From CAZAQS01 sp964486825 (GTDB lineage Bacteria; Chloroflexota; Anaerolineae; Anaerolineales; UBA4823): a DNA stretch of 10,143 nucleotides. Each line of letters opens with the position of its first letter. The first letter of the stretch is position 1. The translations under genes and the position numbers were made by a program. The stretch lies in the NCBI GenBank assembly GCA_964486825.1, contig CAZAQS010000171.1, positions 1 to 10,143 on the forward strand. Reading direction: 5' to 3'. The notes under the pieces were generated by a model that searched no databases, was not told the origin of the DNA, and saw only the letters and a list, made by a program, of their open reading frames with translations. Of the stretch, positions 1 through 6,579 are shown piece by piece.

Positions 1-498
1 GCACCTCACGTTCTCGATGAGTATATCCAAGGTATCGGTTTGCCTGCTGCACAGGCAGAGACCCTGCGCCAATCAACTGTTCCCCAGGTTACAGACCAGG
101 AGAGTGGGACTCAGGCAGTGCTGGGAGCCACGCATATGCAGTTCATCATCCCTCGAGAGGTAGCCCGCCAGATATTGCCCCTGCCGTCCGCCCGGGGCCT
201 TAGCGGGGAGGAAGACCGGTATTTTGACCAGGCAATCGACCAGGCCGGGTATTTACACCTGTCCACTCCCGGACCCTATGTTTATCATATGGGAAATGTC
301 TATGATGAGATCACGCTCCGTGAGTTGGAGGGGATACCGCGGCCGGATTTCCTGGCAGATTCCCAGGCTGGAATACTAGTAGACGATCAAGCGCCCAGGC
401 GCTCAGTCAGGCTACTGAAGAGCGCCTCACGGCTGCCCGGCGTCAGTCACGCCCTGCGCCAGCTCTACAGCATCCTGTTTGAATATCACAGTACATGA
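1..498 (+). CDS. Glycosyltransferase family 2, C-terminal fragment (5' end outside window)
   Basis: The reading frame is open from base 1 and ends at TGA 496-498, giving the last 165 residues of a longer protein. Fragment residues 69-74 read GEEDRY, followed by a predicted helix and a 'YVYHMGN' strand near the end of the homologous region. This resembles the C-terminal half of GT-A glycosyltransferases, where an acidic ED motif helps form the acceptor or catalytic site and a following V-Y-H segment is common. The N-terminal donor-binding half with its DXD motif would lie upstream of the window, so neither donor nor acceptor can be inferred. The preceding 'GATHMQFIIPRE' stretch also fits the region before the ED motif in this family. 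The stop overlaps the start of the next gene by four bases (ATGA), so the two are probably co-translated. The family call is by motif resemblance only. A TTG at 40 is in frame but is unlikely to be the real start, because the frame continues upstream. Confidence 0.7.
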   Translation, partial: APHVLDEYIQGIGLPAAQAETLRQSTVPQVTDQESGTQAVLGATHMQFIIPREVARQILPLPSARGLSGEEDRYFDQAIDQAGYLHLSTPGPYVYHMGNVYDEITLRELEGIPRPDFLADSQAGILVDDQAPRRSVRLLKSASRLPGVSHALRQLYSILFEYHST

Positions 499-1547
499 AG
501 ACCGATGTAGTCAAAATTCACCTACCTCAGAGCATATCTGACCTAAACGCTCAGAAGCTCGAGATATCAATGGTCATCCCGTCCTATAAACGACCAGACC
601 TGTTGGAACTTCTGCTCGATTCTTTGCTGAAACAAACTATACCGCCAGGAGCCTTCGAGGTGATTGTGATAGATAATGCTCCAGAAGGGGATGCCAGAGT
701 CTCCCGGCTGTGTGAGTCGCTAAAATACACTCCGCTAGCTCTGACCTATGCGCACCATCCCCCCCCAGGGACCAGCCAGGCCAGGAACAGGGGTATTTCC
801 TTGGCTCGTGCCCATCTGATAGGCTTTGCTGATGATGATAACGTTCTGCCGGATGACTGGATCGAAAAGGTGATTGAATGTCATAAAAGGTTTCCCGAGG
901 ATATTATCGGTGGGCCATACCAGCCATTCTATACCACTTCGAAGCCTGCCTGGATGCGCGACCAGTACCTGACCTTGAGCTGGGGCGCTGAAGCGCGCCA
1001 GTTGGGAGAGCGCGAGCATCTATTCGGAGGTAATATGGCCTGGCCAGCGAAGCTCCTGCGGGAGGTGGGTGGGTTTTCAACCGGGATTGGGCGTGTGGGC
1101 TACAACCAGGAATACGGGGAAGAGACGGAAATTCAAATCCGCGCCGAACAGAAAGGCTCTTGCAGATGGTTTGATCCGCAACTGTACAATTACCATCACG
1201 TTCCCCCATCTCATATGCGTGTAAGCTGGTTTGTGAAGAGCAGGTGGTATCACGGTAAAGCGAAAGCGCGCGTCTTCTTGCATGACCTGGTCAGGACCGA
1301 CAAACGACCTCCGTACCGGGTTGCTGGCGCATGGTACCGCAGCGCCTTAAGGCAAGGTTTTAGCATTCTCGGGCGGCTCTTGACATTGCCCTTCCGGGAC
1401 CGAGCCAGATATCCCGGTTATCAAAACTATATCATCGAAGTTATTTGCCCAAAAGTGTCCGGGTTTAGCATGTGCTTATACATCGGCAACCACTTCCTTA
1501 AGCCAGCCCTCCAGCGATCAGGTGACCAAATCAGAGGCGCCGGATGA
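495..1547 (+). CDS. Glycosyltransferase family 2 (GT-A fold)
   Basis: A 350-residue protein, complete and of usual length for a single-domain GT2 enzyme. Such enzymes transfer a sugar from a nucleotide-sugar donor to a growing glycan at the cytoplasmic face of the membrane. Residues 26-31 (MVIPSY) and K32-R33-P34 form the typical first strand and loop, and VIVIDNA (56-62) is the second nucleotide-binding strand. ARNRGI (96-101) and FADDDN (111-116) carry the DXD-type metal/donor site. GGNMAW (178-183) and GEET (208-211) match the acceptor side and the putative catalytic acidic pair. No hydrophobic segment long enough for a membrane anchor is obvious. The start overlaps the previous stop (ATGA 495-498) and has no clear Shine-Dalgarno motif, so translation is probably coupled. 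A later in-frame ATG at 570 (M26) would start directly on the first strand and is less likely. A run of eight C bases lies inside the gene (759-766). Sugar specificity cannot be read from the sequence. Confidence 0.88.
   Translation: MKTDVVKIHLPQSISDLNAQKLEISMVIPSYKRPDLLELLLDSLLKQTIPPGAFEVIVIDNAPEGDARVSRLCESLKYTPLALTYAHHPPPGTSQARNRGISLARAHLIGFADDDNVLPDDWIEKVIECHKRFPEDIIGGPYQPFYTTSKPAWMRDQYLTLSWGAEARQLGEREHLFGGNMAWPAKLLREVGGFSTGIGRVGYNQEYGEETEIQIRAEQKGSCRWFDPQLYNYHHVPPSHMRVSWFVKSRWYHGKAKARVFLHDLVRTDKRPPYRVAGAWYRSALRQGFSILGRLLTLPFRDRARYPGYQNYIIEVICPKVSGFSMCLYIGNHFLKPALQRSGDQIRGAG
759..766 (+). repeat. C8 homopolymer inside the glycosyltransferase gene
   Basis: Eight consecutive C bases encode the His-Pro-Pro-Pro part of the glycosyltransferase. 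With eight bases the frame stays open; loss or gain of one base would shift the frame about a quarter of the way into the protein. Homopolymers in glycan genes act as phase-variation switches in some bacteria, but eight bases is short and may be chance. Confidence 0.5.
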
Positions 1548-2395
1548 AGTCTTATTTAGTCGAGCGGTTGGTATGCGCAAGCTGCGGTGAGGGCTTGCAC
1601 ATCGATGAGCAGGCTGCTGAATACCGTTGTTCTGCCTGCGATTACTGTGGAGTGATCTACCAGGGAAAGCCTCTTTTTACGGAAGTTGCCGGGGATATCC
1701 AACCGTTTGAAAAGGCGCCGCGTGGCCCTCATTCCGGCTCCCCTTGGCGACAGGCCAACTGGCGTTTCCTCCAACAGCAGGTCGATAGGCTACCTGAACA
1801 GGCAGTCCTCCTGGATGTAGGCGCCGGACATGGCGATTTCGCCGAGATCTTCGATGGCAGGCAGTCCATCTTGCTGGATGTCTTTCCCTATCCTGAGATC
1901 GATATCGTTTGCGATTTGACCCAGGCGGTTCCCTTCCGCCCCGGCAGCTTCGATGCGGTTGTGTTGATGAACGTCCTCGAGCACGTATATGACAGCCGGG
2001 CCTTGTTCTCATCCGTGAAGACCCTGCTCAAGCCAGGCGGAGTCTTTGTGGTTGCTATCCCATTTTTATTAAAGGTTCACCAGGCGCCGTATGATTTCGT
2101 ACGCTACACCCACTTTAGCCTGGAGCGGTTAGGGCAGGAATTTGGTCTAGAGCTGCAATCTTTGGAAGGTTATTATGACCCAATCTTCCTGCTCGGCGAG
2201 GGGTGGCGGAATATCGAGCGCACTGCTCTGAGCGGGATGAGCAAGTATCGCAGGATTGCCAGCCGGGGCCTCTTATGGGGGATTAAGGCCAGCGCCTCGA
2301 TCTTAGAGAGCCTGGTCGGAAAAGGGTACACTCAGCCGAGCGACAGCGCCACCACACCTGCGCCAATTGGATATCACGTAGTTTATCGGAACTAA
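1544..2395 (+). CDS. Class I SAM-dependent methyltransferase with N-terminal zinc-ribbon-like motif
   Basis: A 283-residue protein. The first 50 residues carry cysteines at 11, 14, 29, 32 and 35; the C11-x2-C14 and C29-x2-C32 pairs look like a Trm112-type zinc ribbon. Residues 89-99 (LLDVGAGHGDF) form the glycine-rich SAM-binding motif I. FDAVVLMNVLEHV (136-148) is the motif after strand 4 in Methyltransf_11-type enzymes, and LLKPGG follows at about 162-167. It is therefore a Rossmann-fold methyltransferase, probably acting on a sugar, lipid or small acceptor. Its setting between glycosyltransferases suggests methylation of a glycan or of its end, a common chain-terminating decoration; this is inference. 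ATG 1544 overlaps the previous stop (ATGA), and an AGAGG at 1533-1537 sits six bases upstream, which supports this start. The substrate is not predictable, and a role unrelated to the polysaccharide remains possible. Confidence 0.87.
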   Translation: MKSYLVERLVCASCGEGLHIDEQAAEYRCSACDYCGVIYQGKPLFTEVAGDIQPFEKAPRGPHSGSPWRQANWRFLQQQVDRLPEQAVLLDVGAGHGDFAEIFDGRQSILLDVFPYPEIDIVCDLTQAVPFRPGSFDAVVLMNVLEHVYDSRALFSSVKTLLKPGGVFVVAIPFLLKVHQAPYDFVRYTHFSLERLGQEFGLELQSLEGYYDPIFLLGEGWRNIERTALSGMSKYRRIASRGLLWGIKASASILESLVGKGYTQPSDSATTPAPIGYHVVYRN

Positions 2396-2421
2396 ATCTC
2401 TCCGGGAGTCCTATTTCATCC

Positions 2422-3870
2422 ATGACAAAACGTATTTTTATCAGTGCAGACCATGGTTTGGCTGTAGTTTATTTCTTACAAAGTGATGTCGTCCCCACAC
2501 TGCTGGAGAGAGGAATTGATGTTGTTTTGCTCACCGATGACGCTTTAAAGGAGCAAATTGAAAAACGCTTTGGGCGGCCGGGTATGGTTGTCGAGGGCCT
2601 GCGGATGAAGCAAGCCGCAGATTATGCCGAGCGGGAAAGTCGGGAGGTTCAGTGGTGGCTGCATTTCCTGCGCAGGGTGGGCAGCTCGAACCGGATCAAC
2701 ACTGAAGCGATGGACAGCTATATCCAAGAAGTAACGGTTGAAGAAGGCCGGCGACGCAGGCTCCTGCTACCGCTAGGAAAAGCAGCCATTGCAACCCTGC
2801 GCAGGTCACGCCGCGCTCGCCGTTCCCTCGTCGATTTACAAAAGCGCTATTTCCCGCCGCTTTACGGAGATCTCTTCGACCGCTACGGACCCCAACTGGT
2901 GGTCGCCAGCACCCCAGGTTGGCGCCTGGACCGTTACCTGCTGCGAGAGGCTGCTGGACGGGGGATAACGACCGCGGCTGTGATCGTAGGTTGGGACAAC
3001 CCCAGCAGTTACAGTCTGCCAGGTGCGCCGGTCGACTGGATTACCTGCTGGTCCGAGATCCAGAGGAAAGAATTGGTTGCGGGCTCGGATTGGGCGCCAG
3101 AGCGCGTGGGCATCAATGGCATTCCATCTTACGATGGATATTTCATGAAAAACTGGGTGATACCGCGGGAGGAGTATTTCCAATTGCATGGGTTGGATCC
3201 GCAGCGCAAACTGCTGTCCTACGCAGCCAGCTTTGTGAGCTTCTCGCCTAACTTCCAGAATGTGGAAGCCCTGGCTCGCCTGGTTTCTTCGAACAAGCTG
3301 GCAATGCCTTCCCAACTCCTGGTCAGGCTCCACCCTAATCATTTCCAGGACAATCACCTGTATGCCGGGGAGCGAGAGAAGATCTTAAACCTGGCCGAGG
3401 AATACCCGTACGTTCATATCGTCCAACCTGTGCCGATGGGCGGATCAATGGGCTTTTATTCTGGCGAGGACATGCCTGAGAAAACATCCATGATGGCGCA
3501 CTCGGATGTCTTCCTGACGGTTTACTCGACCATGGTCGTGGAAGCAGCTATCCATGAACGCCCGATCGTTAGCGTTTGTATCGATGCTCTTAAAGGTTGG
3601 AACTGGCCGCGCAAGTTTTCACTGCCACTCTCAAGGATTGGAAATTGGCCTACGCATTACCGCTTCCGCGAAGCGGGCGCGGGGCGTGTCGCCCTTAACG
3701 AGCAGCAGGCCTGCGAGGCGATTAATGCCTACTTGCAGGATCCGGGAGCGGATTGCGAAGAGCGGCGCGCTTTCATCACCAATGAGTGTACCTACACGGA
3801 TGGAAGTGCAGGCCGGCGCACGGCAGAGTTCCTGTATTCCCTATTGGAGCAGGCTGGAGGGGATAGGTAG
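2422..3870 (+). CDS. GT-B-type transferase resembling the CDP-glycerol glycerophosphotransferase / capsule transferase superfamily
   Basis: A 482-residue protein that I cannot assign to a named family with certainty. The N-terminal third begins with a Rossmann-like strand (KRIFISADHG) and a following ERGIDVVLLTDD strand. An Arg-rich stretch lies around residues 110-140. The C-terminal half has VRLHPN (301-306) and, after SDVFLTVY (361-368), S369-T370 with E374. This Arg-x-His-Pro then Ser-Ser/Thr...Glu pattern is typical of the second domain of CDP-glycerol glycerophosphotransferases, KpsC/KpsS-like capsule enzymes and some sialyltransferases, where these residues hold the nucleotide phosphate. 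It is probably a cytoplasmic or membrane-associated glycan transferase. ATG 2422 follows the previous stop by 26 bases. A GGGAG at 2404-2408 is 13 bases upstream, farther than ideal, so initiation may be weak or reinitiating. A 2-epimerase-like GT-B protein is the main alternative. Confidence 0.65.
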   Translation: MTKRIFISADHGLAVVYFLQSDVVPTLLERGIDVVLLTDDALKEQIEKRFGRPGMVVEGLRMKQAADYAERESREVQWWLHFLRRVGSSNRINTEAMDSYIQEVTVEEGRRRRLLLPLGKAAIATLRRSRRARRSLVDLQKRYFPPLYGDLFDRYGPQLVVASTPGWRLDRYLLREAAGRGITTAAVIVGWDNPSSYSLPGAPVDWITCWSEIQRKELVAGSDWAPERVGINGIPSYDGYFMKNWVIPREEYFQLHGLDPQRKLLSYAASFVSFSPNFQNVEALARLVSSNKLAMPSQLLVRLHPNHFQDNHLYAGEREKILNLAEEYPYVHIVQPVPMGGSMGFYSGEDMPEKTSMMAHSDVFLTVYSTMVVEAAIHERPIVSVCIDALKGWNWPRKFSLPLSRIGNWPTHYRFREAGAGRVALNEQQACEAINAYLQDPGADCEERRAFITNECTYTDGSAGRRTAEFLYSLLEQAGGDR

Positions 3871-3885
3871 TTATCCTGGAAACGT

Positions 3886-3890
3886 GGAGG
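3886..3890 (+). promoter_or_regulatory. Shine-Dalgarno motif that bears on the Gfo/Idh start
   Basis: GGAGG here is the only strong ribosome-binding motif before the oxidoreductase gene. It lies 14 bases from ATG 3905, which is too far for best use, but exactly five bases from an in-frame ATT at 3896. This spacing is the reason to consider the non-standard start. Confidence 0.55.
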
Positions 3891-3904
3891 TCGGCATTAA
3901 GATC

Positions 3905-4900
3905 ATGATTGCAGGCGCCGGGTCAATTGGGCGCCGTCACCTACGCAACCTGCTGGCCTTGGGCGAGCGAGATATCCTGCTTTTCCGGACACGCCAGGGC
4001 ACCTTACCAGAGGATGATCTCTCGGCCTTCCCGGTCGAGGTGAATCTTGGCGCGGCCTTAGCACAGCGCCCTCAGGCGGTTATCGTTTCTAACCCTACCT
4101 CCTTACACCTGGAGATCGCCATCCCCGCTGCACAGGCCGGTTGCCACCTTTTGCTCGAGAAGCCCATTTCCCATACCATGGAAGGGATCGATGAGCTGGA
4201 GAAAGCAGCCAGGCGTAGCGGAGTAAAAATCCTGGTTGGATACCAGTTCCGCTTCCATCCCGGACTGCGATATATTAAAGATCTGCTCTCTACCACAGCC
4301 ATTGGAAGGCCTCTCTCAGCTCGCGCTCACTGGGGCGAGTACCTGCCTGGCTGGCACCCCTGGGAAGACTACCGGAACAGCTATAGCACCCGGCCTGATC
4401 TGGGTGGCGGCGTCATCCTGACCCTCAGCCATCCATTGGATTATTTGCTGTGGCTATTGGGCCCGGTGGAGGGTTTAATGGCTTTAGCCGGCAAGCTCGG
4501 TAACCTGGAGATGCAGGTCGAAGATACCGCTGAGATCGGGCTGAGATTTACGAACGGAGCGTTGGGAAGCGTGCACCTGGACTATAACCAGCGTCCGGCA
4601 TCCCACTGGATGGAGATCATCGGGACGCATGGGACTATCCAGTGGGACAACGCGGATGGAGCCGTTCGAGTGTTTCGGGAAGGCAACCGGGAGTGGGAGG
4701 TGGTATCGCCTCCAGTGGGCTTCGAGCGCAATGAACTATTCCTGGCCCAGATGCGACATTTCCTATCCGTAGCCCGCGGTGAAACCCAGCCGTCCTGCAG
4801 CCTGGAAGACGGGGCCATGGCATTAGAACTGGCCTTGAAGGCGCTAGAATCGGCAAAGCGGGGACAGCTGGTGAGGATTGATGCGCCTCATTTATTGTAG
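3905..4900 (+). CDS. Gfo/Idh/MocA-family oxidoreductase
   Basis: A protein of 331 residues from ATG 3905, the usual length for the family. These enzymes use NAD(P) to oxidise or reduce sugars and nucleotide sugars. GAGSIG (4-9) is the Rossmann dinucleotide motif. EKP (85-87) is the family hallmark, with Lys86 the expected catalytic lysine. GGG (167-169) with H176-x2-D179 matches the substrate-site GGG...H-x2-D pattern of the C-terminal domain. The start is uncertain. ATG 3905 begins directly on strand 1, slightly short for the family. ATT 3896, five bases after GGAGG, would give the more typical N-terminus MKIMIAGAG, and GTG 3884 is a third option. The same frame is open further upstream, but that part lies inside the previous gene and is not coding. 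The gap to the previous gene is 34 bases. Position between glycan transferases and nonulosonate genes suggests a role in making or modifying the sugar precursor; substrate unknown. Confidence 0.88.
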   Translation: MIAGAGSIGRRHLRNLLALGERDILLFRTRQGTLPEDDLSAFPVEVNLGAALAQRPQAVIVSNPTSLHLEIAIPAAQAGCHLLLEKPISHTMEGIDELEKAARRSGVKILVGYQFRFHPGLRYIKDLLSTTAIGRPLSARAHWGEYLPGWHPWEDYRNSYSTRPDLGGGVILTLSHPLDYLLWLLGPVEGLMALAGKLGNLEMQVEDTAEIGLRFTNGALGSVHLDYNQRPASHWMEIIGTHGTIQWDNADGAVRVFREGNREWEVVSPPVGFERNELFLAQMRHFLSVARGETQPSCSLEDGAMALELALKALESAKRGQLVRIDAPHLL

Positions 4901-4921
4901 TTACCCGATCCAAGGTATAAG

Positions 4922-5764
4922 GTGACGATTTTGGCAGAGAAGGATATCTTTCAAATGTTTTCCCTGGCTGGAAAGACTGCCATTGTAACCGGCGGAGCCG
5001 GGCTGTTGGGCGCGGAATTCTGCCGCACCCTGGCAGAAGCCGGGGCGAGCGTGATCCTGGCGGATATTGATGGAAAGGCCGTTAATGAGTTGGCCGGCAG
5101 TCTGAAAGAAGCCGGGCTGCAAGCCTATCCGGTCGAAACCGATGTCACCCAGAAGGCGCAGGTACGAGAGATGGTCACAACCGCTGTAGATCGTTTTGGC
5201 GGCCTGGACATCCTGGTCAACAGCGCCGCGTTGGATCCAAAATTTGACCCTCAGCATGCCGGGGGGCCTGCCAATGCCTTTGAGGAGTATCCATTGGAAT
5301 CCTGGAACCAGGCTCTATCAGTCAACCTGACCGGGATGTTCCTGTGCTGCCAGGCCGCTGTCCAACCAATGTTAGCCGCCGGGCATGGCAAGATCATTAA
5401 TATCTGCTCGATGTATGGCTTAGTTGGTCCCGACCAGCGCCTGTATCGAAGGCAGGTAGAAGCAGAGCCCTCCCAATTTAAACCGGTGTACTATTCGGTT
5501 ACCAAAGCCGGAGTCCTGGGTTTGACCCGCTACCTGGCGACCTATTATGCCGGAAAAAATATTTGCGTGAACGCTCTCACGCCTGGAGGTGTGTATAACG
5601 GTCACGACGAGGTCTTCCTCAAGGCTTATGCGGCTCGCTCTGTATTAGGACGCATGGCGCGCAAAGATGAGCTGAACGGTGCTTTACTTTTCCTGGCCTC
5701 GGAAGCTTCATCCTATATGACCGGGGCAAACCTGGTCGTAGACGGCGGCTGGACGGCCTGGTGA
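4922..5764 (+). CDS. Short-chain dehydrogenase/reductase, PtmA-like (glycan-sugar locus type)
   Basis: A classical SDR of 280 residues from GTG 4922. TGGAGLLG (23-30) is the cofactor-binding glycine motif and D48 ends the second strand. NSAA (100-103) stands where most SDRs have NNAG. S163, Y191 and K195 (YSVTK) form the catalytic Ser-Tyr-Lys triad, with N135 as the usual fourth residue. It should therefore be an active NAD(P)-dependent oxidoreductase acting on a hydroxyl or keto group of a sugar. SDRs with this type of N-terminus occur beside NeuA/NeuB-type genes in flagellin-glycan loci (PtmA of Campylobacter); that link is from memory of the family. Start choice: GTG 4922 has AAGG six bases upstream, TTG 4931 has AGGTGA five bases upstream, and ATG 4955 begins just before the conserved fold. 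The true product may be 3 or 11 residues shorter. The gap to the previous gene is 21 bases, so they are probably co-transcribed. Confidence 0.88.
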   Translation: MTILAEKDIFQMFSLAGKTAIVTGGAGLLGAEFCRTLAEAGASVILADIDGKAVNELAGSLKEAGLQAYPVETDVTQKAQVREMVTTAVDRFGGLDILVNSAALDPKFDPQHAGGPANAFEEYPLESWNQALSVNLTGMFLCCQAAVQPMLAAGHGKIINICSMYGLVGPDQRLYRRQVEAEPSQFKPVYYSVTKAGVLGLTRYLATYYAGKNICVNALTPGGVYNGHDEVFLKAYAARSVLGRMARKDELNGALLFLASEASSYMTGANLVVDGGWTAW

Positions 5765-5812
5765 TATTCCATGAATCCTTTGCCAGGTAGAGATGGTACG
5801 TGAAAGGTGAGT

Positions 5813-6556
5813 ATGTCCGATCCCGAAGTGCTGGCACTGATCCCGGCCCGTGGCGGTTCTAAAAGCATCCCGCGCAAAAATATCGTCTTGTTTTCCGGCA
5901 AACCCCTGATTGCTTACAGCATTGCTGCGGCCCTTTGTTCCCCCTCCATCAGCCGGGTGATCGTTTCTACAGACGATGACGAGATCGCCTCCATCTCCCG
6001 GGCGTATGGCGCGGAAACACCTTTCATGAGGCCAGCAGAATATTCGCAAGACGACACGCAAGACCTGCCGGTCTTCCAGCATGCCCTGTCATGGCTAGGC
6101 GAGCATGAGGCTTATCGCCCCGAAATCGTCGTGCAGCTCCGGCCAACCTCCCCGTTTCGGAGAGTGCGCCATGTCGAACAGGCGATATCCTGCCTTTTGG
6201 AACACTCGCAAGCAGACGCAGTCCGAACCGTTTGCGTCCCTTTTCAGAACCCGTACAAGATGTGGCGGGTAGGTGAGGATGGTTATATGCAGCCTTTGCT
6301 GCAATCGGAATATCGCGAGCCTTATAATATGCCCCGCCAGTCATTGCCAGAGGTCTTCTGGCAAACCGGGTATGTCGATGCGACCTGGAGCCGCACAATC
6401 CTGGAGAAGAGGTCGATGACCGGCGACCGCATCCTTCCTTTGGTCATCAGCCATGAGGAATGGATCGATATCGATTCGCCTGATGATTGGCGGAGGGCCG
6501 AGCGTTTGCTCGAGAATGGGGAAATCCGCCTTGAAGATTTGGGATTCCATTTCTAA
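5813..6556 (+). CDS. neuA: CMP-nonulosonate (sialic/legionaminic-type) cytidylyltransferase
   Basis: A protein of 247 residues from ATG 5813. Enzymes of this family join CTP and a nine-carbon sugar acid to give the CMP-sugar donor used by transferases. The family signature is clear: IPARGGSKSIPRKN (10-23) is the CTP-binding loop, STDDDEIA (52-59) the next strand, and QLRPTSPFR (108-116) the conserved nucleotide/sugar site. The C-terminal part has 'EWIDIDSPDDW', an acidic stretch typical of the LegF/PtmB branch and probably involved in metal binding. Sequence alone does not decide between sialic, legionaminic and pseudaminic acid, so the symbol denotes the family only. Start choice: GAAAGG lies five bases before ATG 5813, whereas the in-frame GTG at 5807 overlaps that motif and has no good upstream site of its own. 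The stop TAA overlaps the ATG at 6556 by one base. Its gene lies directly before the synthase, as expected for one pathway. Confidence 0.93.
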   Translation: MSDPEVLALIPARGGSKSIPRKNIVLFSGKPLIAYSIAAALCSPSISRVIVSTDDDEIASISRAYGAETPFMRPAEYSQDDTQDLPVFQHALSWLGEHEAYRPEIVVQLRPTSPFRRVRHVEQAISCLLEHSQADAVRTVCVPFQNPYKMWRVGEDGYMQPLLQSEYREPYNMPRQSLPEVFWQTGYVDATWSRTILEKRSMTGDRILPLVISHEEWIDIDSPDDWRRAERLLENGEIRLEDLGFHF

Positions 6557-6566
6557 TGAATAAAAC

Positions 6567-6572
6567 AAGGAG
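6567..6572 (+). promoter_or_regulatory. Shine-Dalgarno motif fixing the synthase start
   Basis: AAGGAG lies seven bases before ATG 6580 and downstream of the earlier ATG at 6556. It therefore selects ATG 6580. The product then begins MPVIRIAERLIG, which matches the usual NeuB N-terminus without the eight-residue extension. Confidence 0.8.
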
Positions 6573-6579
6573 ACTTTCA

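Noticed and set aside
2836..3357. 173-codon open frame on the minus strand
   Set aside because: It is fully antisense to the GT-B transferase at 2422-3870 and no motif or start signal supports it.
3554..3904. Long 5' extension of the Gfo/Idh reading frame
   Set aside because: It lies inside the well-supported upstream transferase gene in another frame, and its residues show no family similarity; the Rossmann motif begins only at about 3905.
6556..6579. Upstream ATG start for the synthase
   Set aside because: No Shine-Dalgarno motif precedes it, whereas AAGGAG directly serves ATG 6580, and the eight extra residues do not fit the NeuB N-terminus.
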